Assembly (NCBI GenBank): GCA_032089155.1
Contig: DAMDEV010000001.1
Span: 1 to 64,000, forward strand
Length of the DNA: 64,000 nt
Direction: 5' to 3'
Origin: Faucicola sp032089155
Lineage (GTDB): Bacteria; Pseudomonadota; Gammaproteobacteria; Pseudomonadales; Moraxellaceae
Below are positions 1-9,700 of the stretch, in pieces (the first letter of the stretch is position 1; every line of letters starts with the position of its first letter). The notes below the pieces were generated by a model that saw only the letters and a list, made by a program, of their open reading frames with translations, had not been told where the DNA came from and searched no databases. A program made the position numbers and the translations under genes.

Positions 1-854
1 TGGTTTTTAAGATTAACACCATTGCCTTGACAGTCACTAAACTGGCTGTCTTGTAGTACTAGTTTACTGGCATCGCAATAAACCACACGACTGGTATTAA
101 AGCCTGTAAAGGTGGCTTTTACAATCTGGGTATCGGCTTGATTTAATGCATAAACACCATTGCTTTGACAGTCACTAAACTGGCTGTCTTGTAGTACTAG
201 TTTACTGGCATCGCATGCAACCGCAGCATTGGTAAATTTTGTAAAACTTGCTTGACTTATCTGAGCATCGGCTTGGTTTTTAAGCTTAACACCATTGCTT
301 TGACAGTCACTAAACTGGCTATCTTGTAATACCAGTTTACTGGCATCGCAATAAACTGCAGGATTCTTATGACAATTTCTAATGGTTGTATGATTGATGA
401 TTAATTGACTACTATTTTTAGCAAAAAGAATAACATTATTTTGAATGTTTGAAGACATTAAATTGACAGTGCTTCTTTCAAAAGTAAGCGTAATTGAGTG
501 ATTAAAATTTGCTGAAGCACCATCAATTCCGCATCTATCCAAACTGATTGTTGAGTTTCTGGCATTAAAAAAATTATTATCTTGACTCAACTGATTATCG
601 GTCTTAATAATGATATTTTCAAAGGTAATATGGCTGTTCTCAATTATCCAACTACCGACAATACTTGGTCTATTACTTGATTTATCGCCTGTGATGGTTA
701 ACCTTTTATTGTGGATCTTTAGTGGCAAAAGTGCATTCGGACTGATTCTATGCTCACCTGTATCAAGCACTAGACTATCGCCGTCTTTGGCAGATTGTAA
801 AGCTTTGTCAAGTGTTGATTTAAATAAAGAACTGCCTACTTTAATAATTGCCAT
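1..854 (-). CDS. Right-handed beta-helix repeat protein (3' end outside window)
   Basis: The reading frame is open from an ATG at 854 to the left edge, about 284 codons, with AGGA just upstream of the start. The N-terminus (MAIIKVGSSLFKS) has no signal peptide, so the protein is probably cytoplasmic. Residues 1-50 resemble the opening of parallel beta-helix proteins (GDSLVLDTGEHRIS). From about residue 165 the protein is built of 45-46-residue units around DASKLVLQDSQFSDC, each unit long enough for two helix coils of about 23 residues. Beta-helix proteins of this kind can be enzymes, adhesins or scaffolds; nothing here fixes a substrate. The nearly identical DNA of the units points to recent tandem duplication. 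The missing C-terminus could carry a further domain. Confidence 0.72.
   Translation of the reverse strand, partial: MAIIKVGSSLFKSTLDKALQSAKDGDSLVLDTGEHRISPNALLPLKIHNKRLTITGDKSSNRPSIVGSWIIENSHITFENIIIKTDNQLSQDNNFFNARNSTISLDRCGIDGASANFNHSITLTFERSTVNLMSSNIQNNVILFAKNSSQLIINHTTIRNCHKNPAVYCDASKLVLQDSQFSDCQSNGVKLKNQADAQISQASFTKFTNAAVACDASKLVLQDSQFSDCQSNGVYALNQADTQIVKATFTGFNTSRVVYCDASKLVLQDSQFSDCQGNGVNLKN
17..351 (-). repeat. Tandem 135-138-bp coding repeats
   Basis: A segment of about 60 bp starting ACCATTG recurs at 18, 156 and 291 with only a few differences, giving periods of 138 and 135 bp (46 and 45 codons). The segments between copies are more diverged but encode the second coil of each unit (for example NQADAQISQASFTKF). 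The period stays in frame, so copy-number change would add or remove whole beta-helix coils. Confidence 0.85.
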
Positions 855-880
855 ATCACATCCTAAATTTAATTATAGTC

Positions 881-1183
881 TTAACCTTTTAGGAAAGGTA
901 GAAACCATTTATTACTTATTTCAAGATAAATCGTCCTAATAACATCAGATGCAAGGTTCTTTAAATGAAGCTTCGGCATATCTAGGTTGTTTAAAACCAC
1001 ATTACTTGGAATAAGTCGACTTACTACTTTTATAATATTTTCGTTTTTAAAAGTCGTGAATACACAACCAATATTTTCTTTATTTTTGCCATTTTCATAA
1101 ACATTACAAGCACAATTTTTCGTTTTTGATGACTGGTTTACAAATGCGAGTCTTGTTAAAAATATTAATAATAACGATTTATT
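881..1183 (-). pseudogene. Possible gene remnant upstream of the beta-helix gene
   Basis: This 101-codon frame is open on the minus strand and ends 27 bp before the beta-helix start. Its translation is protein-like (ends DVIRTIYLEISNKWFLPFLKG), but it has no ATG near its 5' end and an in-frame TGA closes it at 1186. It may be the 3' part of a gene whose start was lost, or an expressed frame with a non-standard start. I do not recognise a family. The rest of 855-1298 shows nothing else convincing. Confidence 0.25.
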
Positions 1184-1298
1184 TCAATCTTATAGCTTGT
1201 TTAACCTAAGGTATGCTTGTATAGAGAATAGAACTTTGAAATCATTGATTAGCAAAAAATTTTGTAGAGTATTAATTATAATAATATCACAGTATAGA

Positions 1299-2039
1299 TT
1301 ATAAAATAGCCTTTCTACCCCGTTTAACCAACCTATTTGGTTTCTCAAGTTCAGACTCAGTAAACATTTGTATCATATCTTTGTCTTTATTCATAATTTG
1401 CTGATTTCGCCAGCGTTTGGCATTGGCGATGGTTGTACCACTAACACCCAAGCTTTCTTTGATATCTTTATAGCCTAGCCCATTATCGAGTAACTTGAGA
1501 ATTTTTTCGTAGTTTTTAGTATTGGGCTGTTTGCCTTTATATTTTCTGGCATATTCATCAGGATTTTTGGCTTTAAGATTATCAATGCCTTGGCGTTGAC
1601 GATATCGACGTTTTTCATAGTCTTCTCTCGCGCCGCTTGCCCAGACTTCAAATAATAAGGTGTCGATAAGATTGAGCGAGGGATCATCTTGATATTTAGC
1701 ATCAAGTCGTCTGTGTGTAGTAGGTAAAGTTAGCACCACTAATTTAATGCCGTTGGCTTTGAGCCTGCCGTTTAAGATATCCCAATCATTGTTATTCAAA
1801 CGCGTCAGTCTATCCATACTTTCGATAAGTAAAATATCGCCTCGACCGTTCTCATCAATTTCACTGTTATCAATTAAACGGTTAAGTTCAGGTCGGTCAA
1901 GTTTGGTACCACTCATATTCTCAATATACTAGTGGGAGATTTCTCGGTTGTAACTGGCGACCAATTCTTTAAGTGACTGTTTGGCTCATTCAGCATCTTG
2001 TTTATTGGTACTCGCTCGTAAATACGCAAAAATTCGCAT
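1299..2039 (-). pseudogene. Serine recombinase (resolvase/invertase family) with two in-frame stops
   Basis: Reading from ATG 2039 gives MRIFAYLRAST, the start of a serine recombinase with the catalytic Ser at residue 10. The frame is interrupted by TGA at codon 18 (1986-1988) and TAG at codon 37 (1929-1931). It then continues uninterrupted for about 209 codons through the rest of the catalytic domain (ILLIESMDRLTRLNNNDW, matching the conserved DR-L-R segment) and a C-terminal helix-turn-helix (GYKDIKESLGVSGTTIANA). Total length would be 246 aa, normal for small resolvases. The nearest downstream ATG (1916) would make a protein lacking the catalytic serine. I read this as a recently inactivated plasmid or transposon resolvase. 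Confidence 0.85.
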
Positions 2040-2272
2040 TTTTTATCCTGTTAGGGTGCACTAATAAGACTAATTCTTTTAGGATGGTAATTTAACACTA
2101 AGCGAGACAAAACAACAGGTTTTTGAGGGGTTTTTATTGTCTTGGTAGGATATACCCATAAGGGATAAAAAAATCGCCTTAAAGCTGATTTCAACTTATT
2201 GCTTAGTCAACTTTTTTTGGTATTATGAAAGTAATTGTGTTCGCCTATCTATAACATCTTAAAATTTACAAT

Positions 2273-2701
2273 CCGTGTAAATCATCTATCACAAAACTGA
2301 TGTATGCTGAAAAAAACGGAAGAAACTATTTGGTAAACTGATACCAAATTTGCTAGAACATCAATTTGACGTCATAGCCCCTAACATCGAAAAGATTCTT
2401 GCAGAGCAGTGCTCCTCAGGTCAGTGATATTACCTATATGTGTACAAATGAAGGCTGGGTATATTTGGCAACAGTCAAAGACTTGTACAGCAAAGAAATC
2501 GTGGGCTATGCCTTAACCAAGCGAATGACAGCGGATTTAGTTTACGAGGCTCTAAATAAAGCCATCAGGTATAAATGCCCTGCGAAAGGATTAATTGTAC
2601 ATTCTGATAGAGGAAGCCAGTATTGCAGTCATCAATACTGCCAAATCATCGAAAAACAGGGTTTTACTGGCTCTATGAGCCGAAAAGGTACTCAGGCATA
2701 G
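2273..2701 (+). mobile_element. IS3-family transposase (OrfB) remnant, frameshifted and truncated
   Basis: Fragments of an IS3-type DDE transposase appear in shifting frames: a stretch resembling the linker region (FGKLIPNLLEHQFDVIAPN), then the catalytic core from about 2420 (SDITYMCTNEGWVYLATVKD, with the first Asp) and HSDRGSQYCS with the second Asp. Translation ends at GSMSRKGTQA, just before the conserved region that carries the third acidic residue. There is no intact start, and the 5' half (OrfA) is missing. No terminal repeats were found. It is inactive debris. Confidence 0.75.
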
Positions 2702-2780
2702 CCTTCGCCTTGCACTCGGGCAAAGCCGTGCTTTGCTATTCGTGTTGTTGATGTTTTCGTAACCGTCCGATGGCTAAATA

Positions 2781-2806
2781 AAAAAGGTCACGATTTGTGA
2801 CCTTTT
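2781..2806 (-). terminator. Rho-independent terminator after the 172-aa exported protein
   Basis: AAAGGTCAC and GTGACCTTT form a 9-bp stem around a 5-nt loop, with a T-rich tail when read on the minus strand. It lies about 20 bp after the stop at 2824. Confidence 0.8.
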
Positions 2807-2823
2807 CTTGCTTACTAATAAAC

Positions 2824-3342
2824 CTATAAACCGCCAAGGTAGCCATCTTTTAAAGGAATACATACTTCAAGCTTTTTATCGTTTGACTGCATACAGCTTA
2901 AGCCAGTTTTCTCAAATTTTTCAAAGCCATTTTGTAAAAGTTCTGGGGCAATAACTTTATAGCCCGCAATATAGCGTTCTTGGGAATGAGCGGGTTTTCC
3001 ATTGATAGTTACTTCACTATCATCGTATTCAACACTCCCATCTTTTCCTTCTATCATTTTTCCATTTTTATCTGTTTTAGCTGCAACAGATACACTTGTA
3101 GAAATCTTGCCCACACTTGGCACTTTAAAATCATAGCTAATTTCATTGTAGCGAATGCTACCAAATTCCAAGCCAGTATAAGTACAAGATGCTTTCTTTG
3201 AGAATTTATCATTCTTAAAGATGTAGCAAGTTGTCTTACCACTAAATTCTTGACCTGTTGCGTTGGCATTTTGCGAGGCAATACTTACGATGCCGATCCC
3301 TACCGCTGCCAACAGTTTTTTATTAACTAATTTGCTTTTCAT
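2824..3342 (-). CDS. Small exported protein, CYIFKN-type, unknown function
   Basis: The product is 172 aa with a Sec signal peptide (positively charged start, hydrophobic AAVGIGIVSIA, likely cut after NANA at about residue 29). The mature start has TTCYIFKNDKFSKKASC and the C-terminus has LSCMQSNDKKLEVC, giving four cysteines that could form two disulfides. The same pattern (TCYIFKN...SC at the front, WCYKTKDNRLDIC at the back) occurs in the 133-aa protein at 52580-52981, so the two are paralogues. The middle is longer here. A terminator follows. Function is unknown; periplasmic location is inferred from the signal peptide. Confidence 0.75.
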   Translation of the reverse strand: MKSKLVNKKLLAAVGIGIVSIASQNANATGQEFSGKTTCYIFKNDKFSKKASCTYTGLEFGSIRYNEISYDFKVPSVGKISTSVSVAAKTDKNGKMIEGKDGSVEYDDSEVTINGKPAHSQERYIAGYKVIAPELLQNGFEKFEKTGLSCMQSNDKKLEVCIPLKDGYLGGL

Positions 3343-3366
3343 ATTTCCATTTCCTTATTGTTACTA

Positions 3367-3710
3367 GAGACCTTTGCAAAAACCAGCGACCTACTCTCGA
3401 CACCTATCTCAAACTCAACTAAAAACTGGAATTGGTGTTAAAAGATAGAAAAAGTCACCGAATTGGCATAACACTCTCCTAAATTGCAGTTAATTCAGAT
3501 CTATTGGCTAGTTTTGCCAACTAACAGACACAATAACCCTAAGCCAATCCATATTTTTGTTTCAAGCCTAGGGCAGTTTTTAAATTATGCACAATGCTAG
3601 CAAGCACTGTACTGGTATGAAATTGCATTAACCCTAAATGACGAGCCTTGCTCATCCCATAATGCAATTTAATATGCTGCCTGACTCAAGCAAACCTGTC
3701 TCCGAGAAAA
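3367..3710 (-). mobile_element. IS5-family remnant: one terminal repeat and transposase C-terminus
   Basis: At 3367 the sequence GAGACCTTTGCAAAA matches the type of terminal inverted repeat seen at ends of IS5-group elements. Upstream on the minus strand (3539-3710) a broken frame reads RPGFLGDRFA, a stop, then VRQHIKLHYGMSKARHLGL and VHNLKTALGLKQKYGLA, which is the usual C-terminus of IS5-type DDE transposases. The 5' part and the other terminus are missing. The segment occupies most of the gap between the two exported-protein genes. Confidence 0.65.
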
Positions 3711-3805
3711 CCAGGACGGTTCACCTAACTGATATAAGTGCCCTGTCACCTGTAATGATGAGATACTGTAAGATTAAGAAAGGCTTAAAATAGCTGCTAG
3801 TAAGC

Positions 3806-4189
3806 TTATGGATTATCTGCACAAAACCCTACATTGGTCATTTTGTTACGTTTATCAAAAGGCTCCAATGTCACTGTATATTTACCAGAACTTGGGATAT
3901 ACCAATTTACCATGGAGCCGCCCTCGTCTCGCATTACTCTCCCATTTGGATCTCTTACTGTAACCCTATAAGCTGATGGATCATCTGGATTAACAAAAAA
4001 CAGTTGCCCTTTAAGCAAACCTAAAACTAGATTGCGCCCTTGTACATTGCCATAAAAGCTACCACATGTACTACCTTTAGGAAAAACAACGGTTGTACTT
4101 TTAGAATTTACTTTTGCAAAGACTGTATTTGGTAAAACGGTAACCATACACGCGATAGTTAATGGTGTTAAAAACAAGTGGATCTTCAC
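3806..4189 (-). CDS. Exported protein with PPC-like beta-sandwich, unknown function
   Basis: The product is 127 aa with a signal peptide (MKIHLFLTPLTIACMVTVLP, likely cut after VFA at about residue 25). The mature part has a lone-domain pattern: LVLGLLKGQLFFVN, then VTVRDPNGRVM, then WYIPSSGKYTVTL. This spacing (hydrophobic strand, 'PdG', then 'P-sG-Y-V-v') resembles bacterial pre-peptidase C-terminal domains and related lysozyme-inhibitor-like sandwiches. The two remaining cysteines (near STCGSF and GFCADN) may pair. It is one of four exported proteins in a row on this strand; its role is unknown. Confidence 0.65.
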   Translation of the reverse strand: MKIHLFLTPLTIACMVTVLPNTVFAKVNSKSTTVVFPKGSTCGSFYGNVQGRNLVLGLLKGQLFFVNPDDPSAYRVTVRDPNGRVMRDEGGSMVNWYIPSSGKYTVTLEPFDKRNKMTNVGFCADNP

Positions 4190-4419
4190 GACAATATTTT
4201 CCTTTTAATTTTATGTATTGCAATACCAAATCTTTTTTTGCTCATTGAAATCTAGTCATAGAGATGATGATTCAAAAGGGATAAATCCTTATAAAAGTTA
4301 CAGCGAATTAAATTGCTCTGAGCAAAAATAGCCAAATAATAAGCTTACTAAAATACGTGGATTGCCTAAAAAACTTACAAAGTTCAACTGCTTCGGGTTG
4401 TGGTTGATAAGTGACACCT

Positions 4420-5004
4420 TCAGATAGTACCATAAATGGAACATGTGATAGAGCTGCCAGTACCTTTAGCTTTCTTTTCAAGCGCAATATAATTTACCAC
4501 TTCAGTAGAAGGACCACTATCCTGCTTTACTTCAAATGTCTTAATTCTGCCAAATTTTTTATCATCAAAACTTGGAAGCTTAAATTTACTAAATTTGCCA
4601 TACTTACTTTCTAGAATGGGTAAAACCTGATTAAAGGTTTTAGGGGTTTCTAAATCTACTTGCATTATACCTCCCAACCAATCAGCAGAGGTAACAGTAA
4701 CTTTTGAAATAGGCAGTCCTAGTAACGTTAGATTTGATCTAGGTAAGTATATGGATCTGCTAGGAGCATCACCACTTTCATCGTCATTTAAGTTTTTAGG
4801 GGTTATATCTTTGAAATCATTTTTGAATGCCTTGCTTTTTAATACATCCTGCTCCATTACAAATTTCACAGATGCATCAGTTTTAAATAATTTATCATTC
4901 AAGCAGCTTAGATAATTTTGCTCTTTAACAGGTAAGTTAATATTAGCAACCGCAGAAGTAGCAACTAAAAAATTTAATGCCAAAATTCCAAGTTGTTTTT
5001 TCAT
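4420..5004 (-). CDS. Exported protein, unknown function
   Basis: The product is 194 aa with a short signal peptide (MKKQLGILALNFLVATSAVA). The mature part contains two cysteines (YLSCLNDK near the N-terminus and ITCSIYGTI at the C-terminus) that could tie the ends together. A segment LPILESKYGKFSKF is typical of small periplasmic proteins in Moraxellaceae, but I do not recognise the family. It is separated by about 200 bp from its neighbours on each side, so it is probably transcribed alone. Confidence 0.6.
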   Translation of the reverse strand: MKKQLGILALNFLVATSAVANINLPVKEQNYLSCLNDKLFKTDASVKFVMEQDVLKSKAFKNDFKDITPKNLNDDESGDAPSRSIYLPRSNLTLLGLPISKVTVTSADWLGGIMQVDLETPKTFNQVLPILESKYGKFSKFKLPSFDDKKFGRIKTFEVKQDSGPSTEVVNYIALEKKAKGTGSSITCSIYGTI

Positions 5005-5198
5005 AAATTGATATATCCTTTGTTATGTTATAATGTATTATTACAGAATTGATATAATAAACAAGATTCTAAATCTCTTTGATGTAACATTTGAAGTGGC
5101 GGTTTGAAAAGTATGCTGAGATGATTCAATTATGACTAGGTATAGTAAGAATGTTTCCTATACCCAGCCTATAATTTATATTTGTTCACTTTTCAATA

Positions 5199-6329
5199 TT
5201 AATTTAGCACAGGATTATTGCTTGGATTCCATTTTGTTAAAATATCATTGATAGCAACTTTATTATAACTATACTGAGTACTTTGTAATCCCATAGTTGG
5301 CATCAAATAACTACCAATAACAACCTTGTTCTCGTATTCGTACCAAGCTACTTGACCATCCCCAATAGTAAAATTACTAGCTAATAGTTTTTGGACATCT
5401 GCATTTGGTGCTGTAAAGACGATATTTTTAGGAGCACCTTGCTTTGCTTGATTTAATGTATAAGTTAAGGGATATGTTAAATCTTTTTGTTGTGTCGCAT
5501 CATATACACTTAGCAATGCTTGACCGTTACTCACAATGCGAATAGAAGCATTTTCACCGCCATTTTGGTACCAAGCTTTATTTGTAATAGCATCTTCTAA
5601 TGTTACAGAAGTGGTTGAACAATTACCAATGTTTTGGCAGCTATAAATAGGATGAGTATAGTTGTTAGTAGTAAACACATAATGTGTTCTATTAATTTCA
5701 TAGACAGGCTGTGTAATATCTTGAATCCAAGCATATGCTTTTGCACCTTGACTATAGGTTTTAGTACTAATACTTTGGGGAAGTTTTCTACCTTCGCCAA
5801 AACCGATATTGACACCTTTATCCAAAGTTAAATTTGATAAGTCTTTTTCCGCTAAAGTATAGTATTTAACGCCTGTATCTGAAACAACGTGAATTGTTTT
5901 GATGCCTGCAGAACCAACTAAACCTTCAGAAACAGTTAATGCGTTGTCACTTTCTAACCATTTATTTTGTTGAATATTAAAGACTAGGGATGTTGGTGTG
6001 TCTAATCGCCAATTCCCAGAGTCAAATAAACCACCGCCAGTTGCATAGTGAGCTGTTGTAAATTTACCATCTGTAGCTTGAGACAGGATTGAATAACTTG
6101 CTAACTCTACAGGATTAGATTGTGCCCAATAGTTCAAATTGTATAAAGGTTGGGCCTTAATCTCTAAAAGTGGTTCTTTCACATAGCTGAAATTATCTGG
6201 TAATTTTACAGGCTGGACAGGCACAGGTGTATTTGGTTTTGGTGTATTTTCAGTATTGTTGTCTGAACCACCACACGCCGTTAATAAGACAGTACCAGTT
6301 AATAAAAAACCTAAGCTAGATAGTTTCAT
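5199..6329 (-). CDS. Putative outer-membrane lipoprotein, unknown function
   Basis: The likely start is the ATG at 6329, with an AAGGA motif about 9 bp upstream, rather than the ATG ten codons earlier. The product is 376 aa. The N-terminus MKLSSLGFLLTGTVLLTAC ends in a lipobox (LTAC), followed by GGSDNN and a Pro/Thr-rich tether (about residues 20-45). The residues after the lipidated Cys are not Asp at +2, which fits sorting to the outer membrane. The rest alternates hydrophobic strands with Gly/Asn turns. No family is recognised. Confidence 0.65.
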   Translation of the reverse strand: MKLSSLGFLLTGTVLLTACGGSDNNTENTPKPNTPVPVQPVKLPDNFSYVKEPLLEIKAQPLYNLNYWAQSNPVELASYSILSQATDGKFTTAHYATGGGLFDSGNWRLDTPTSLVFNIQQNKWLESDNALTVSEGLVGSAGIKTIHVVSDTGVKYYTLAEKDLSNLTLDKGVNIGFGEGRKLPQSISTKTYSQGAKAYAWIQDITQPVYEINRTHYVFTTNNYTHPIYSCQNIGNCSTTSVTLEDAITNKAWYQNGGENASIRIVSNGQALLSVYDATQQKDLTYPLTYTLNQAKQGAPKNIVFTAPNADVQKLLASNFTIGDGQVAWYEYENKVVIGSYLMPTMGLQSTQYSYNKVAINDILTKWNPSNNPVLN

Positions 6330-6501
6330 ATTATATTCCTTATCATTAATTAATAACATTTGTTTAATTTATTCTAAAATAATTTAGAAATATAGTAAAA
6401 CACTTTTTTACGTTGTAGAAATAATATAATACTCCCAGAAAACTAGACCAAAAAATCGTAGTAAATAAGATAGAATAACCTTTAGAAAAGAGGTCTATCT
6501 A

Positions 6502-6738
6502 ATGACAAAAGTTCGTAATCGTCACAATGCTGAATTTAAAAGTAAAGTTGCCGTTGAAGCAATTAAAGAGCAAAAGGCTGATACTAACAATCTATTGTTA
6601 ACTGCAACGGTTATGAATACCCTACGGCTTGAAGACTGGCTAGTAAGTATGTCGCATATGTCAGAAGTGCTTGAGCCAAAACCACTACGGGAAAATGTTA
6701 TCGAAAGGCTTAAAAATGCGTTGGCTTATTATCAATGA
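6502..6738 (+). pseudogene. IS3-type OrfA N-terminal fragment fused to unrelated frame
   Basis: The first 25 or so residues (MTKVRNRHNAEFKSKVAVEA) match the helix-turn-helix start of IS3-family OrfA proteins. The remainder (from about residue 30) does not, so the frame is a deletion fusion. It has a good ribosome-binding site (AAAAGAGG). The stop overlaps the end of the convergent integrase gene by 7 bp. Another IS3 fragment lies at 2273-2701; whether both come from one element is not clear. Confidence 0.55.
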
Positions 6739-9700
6739 GTGTTAGTGTCCGTACCAAACAAGAATAGGTAATGCACGATAAACCGCAACAATGACGAAAA
6801 CTGCCAAGTCAAATTATTGCCAACGGATTGCTTATGGGCAATCCCGATTTCATAATCAAAAGATGTTTTACTTGGAACAAGATAGAATTTAGGTTCTTCA
6901 TTTTGCTCGTGATAGCTCTGAAGTAGCGTGGTTAACTTACTATAAATCACACTATCGGATTTTTGATACTTGATAAGCCATTTCTCAGCAGGCAGTAATG
7001 TTAAGGCAATGGGTAAAAATTCAACCAATTCTGCATAAGACAGTGGTAAGGCAGGCTGTCTGGTGCTGAGTTTTTGAATTCCCATTGTCAGTAACTTTTG
7101 ATAGCCTAAATCCTTCTGGGTAACCAATTGACGCAAATTTAGCATCAGTACTTGACGTAACTTTTTTTCATCATCGTGAAAAACCGCTATTGGTGATAAT
7201 TGGTTTGGCTCAATGGTAAAACGCGGTTGTTTTTTTCTTGTTTTTAAATTTGCTATTATTTTTGCTCTAGCAATTAGATGTTGAGCAATACCATCATCAA
7301 TGGAACTTTGCTGGATGATTTGGCTAAAGTTTGCATCCAAATCTTGCTCGTAAATCACATCGGCTTTAGCAAGTAAAGTTAATACCTGATTGACGCTATA
7401 TCGATGAAAAGCAAAGGTCAAAAAGTTTTGATTCCCGCGATCGTCTTTTTCATCAAACATTGAACCCAACATGGGCAACGGTTGTTGCTCCCCTACTCGC
7501 TGCCAGCTATCTTTGATAGCTTTTCGCTTGTCCAATATTAAACGATTGAGCAAAGGTTGCAGAGTTTTTAAATTCACACTATCACCCTCAAATTGATAGC
7601 CATTTTTGCACAGTTTACGCCTATCAAAACCTGTGATGTTTTTGAAAGTGGCTAAAGGAATTATAATATCTGCTTGCGTGATTTTATCTGTCGCCATCAA
7701 CATAGCCGTATGAATATAATACTGGAAAGTGCGTTGTGGGCTGATATGCCCAACAAAACTGGCTATCGCGTGCCACTTGTCTTGAGCATCATGGACACCT
7801 AATAATTCGCTATGCAGACGTTGTCGCTGTTCATCTGTCTGCTGCGTTAATAATCTAGCGAGCGTTGGGGTGGCATTAAGTGATAATGCCAAATTGGTGG
7901 CGGTGCAATGTCGTAATCCGTGAAGCGTAATTTCTTGCGTTGCCCCAATGTCTGCCAACACTTGCTCTAGCAGATTGTTGGGTAAAGAATCGCCAATGCC
8001 TTGCATGCTATCAGCAAAAACAAAAATTAACTGATTCAATTTATCGGGTTTGCTCAGCTTAAAAAAATCACTCACAAAATTGAGTTCATCTTGGGTCAAA
8101 ACCGCAAAAATCGGCACCCGCCGAATTGAACCCTCCGTTTTGATAGAGCGATGTTCATTGGGACGAATCAGCAACGAAGGATGCGGCGAAGATAGCAATT
8201 CAACATCCGAAAACTTTAGCCCAAGCAGTTCCTTTTTTCGCATACCTGTTCTGAAAGCGAGAATATAAAACACCCGAACCATCCTGCCATCAAGTCCTTG
8301 GGTATTCAGGGTCAATTGCTCTAAGAAAGCCAAATACTGGTGAACTGAGAGCAGTTGGGCTCTTACCTTTAGCTTACTCTCTGCTTGTTCGATAGTGACT
8401 TTTGTGAGCCCAAAATTTGTTTCAGCAAAGTTATGTAAGCTCTGTAATCGCCGAGCAGCATAGGTGATATCTTGGTTACCTAATATACTTTTTTTATAAT
8501 CGAGCATTTCATCATACGTTTCAGTAAAGTCTTCATCCGTCCAACTATCAATAGGCTGAAAATTGGTAAAATAAATCCATTCATAGCCGATGGTGCTTAG
8601 GTATTGCAAAATCGACTGATAATTGGCCGATTGCCGCTTTACAAAATCAGCAATCCACGCGATCAAAATTCGTTCACTTAAACTGATGCCAACATGATGC
8701 AGTGATTGTAAGCGGTATAAAATATATTCTTCTTTTGTTGGTTTTTTATTCAGTGTTTCGATAAACCGGGGACGATATTTTTTATCCATAACTTTATCGA
8801 AAATATTGTGAATATCTTTGACCAAGTCTGATCGTCTCACCTTTTCTTTATACCCTGCTTTTGTAGCATCAAGCGGCTTTGTGCTTTGAATATCAAGCTT
8901 GGCTAGTGTCATCAAATCGTAATTGGCATCCAATTTTTTTGACGCTGGATTAGCAGATAACAAGTTTTCAAAATCGGCCTTTATCAGTCCCGTGGTACGA
9001 TGTCTTCCTTGCATAACACCCACCAAGGCTTGGTCAATATCAACGCCGTCAAGCATTTCCCAATGATAACAGGCATTTTTTAAGAGCCAACTAAGCGTGA
9101 TTTTTTTAAGACCTAATTGATTGGTGATAGGCGTAAGACCTGTTAATAACAACTCATTGACATTAATGGCTTTAGGATATGTCTGACCACTTTGTTTATA
9201 ACGATATAGCCAACACAGACTCATCGCTTCAAGCATAATTTGCTGGGTGTTAAATAGCGTTTCATTCTCAAATTCATTACCGTAGTGTTTTGAAGGGTAA
9301 CGTATGCTCAATAACAATCGATAATCATCAAACACTAAGAAATCATCAATTTTTTGACAAGCTTTTAGCAAGCTAGTCAGCCAAGCTTGCAGCAGCGTGG
9401 CATCATTAATGCCGCCGTAGATAATGCCACTAAAAATCAGCCAACTTAAGCTTTCTTCTATAGAAAAATCATCATGTGTCTGCCAATGGTGATGGACAGC
9501 TTTAATGATTTTGCGCAGCTGCTTGCCATTGGTGACATAACTATCATTATAGCTAAGGGGATTTTCCTTGGGCTCAACGTCAATCGGTGGCGATGGCACC
9601 CGATAATGATATTCTTCAATAATCTGGGTATTTTGATAAGTAATAAACTGGGTTAAATGGCGATGTGCCGACAGATAAGTTTTTTTATTATCATTGTAAT

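Noticed and set aside
17..351. Regular repeats that might suggest a CRISPR array
   Set aside because: The repeats are about 60 bp with 75-bp intervals, stay in frame, and translate to a beta-helix protein. No cas genes are near.
1299..1916. The downstream frame of the serine recombinase as an independent 205-aa gene
   Set aside because: It would lack the catalytic serine, which lies upstream in the same frame beyond two stop codons.
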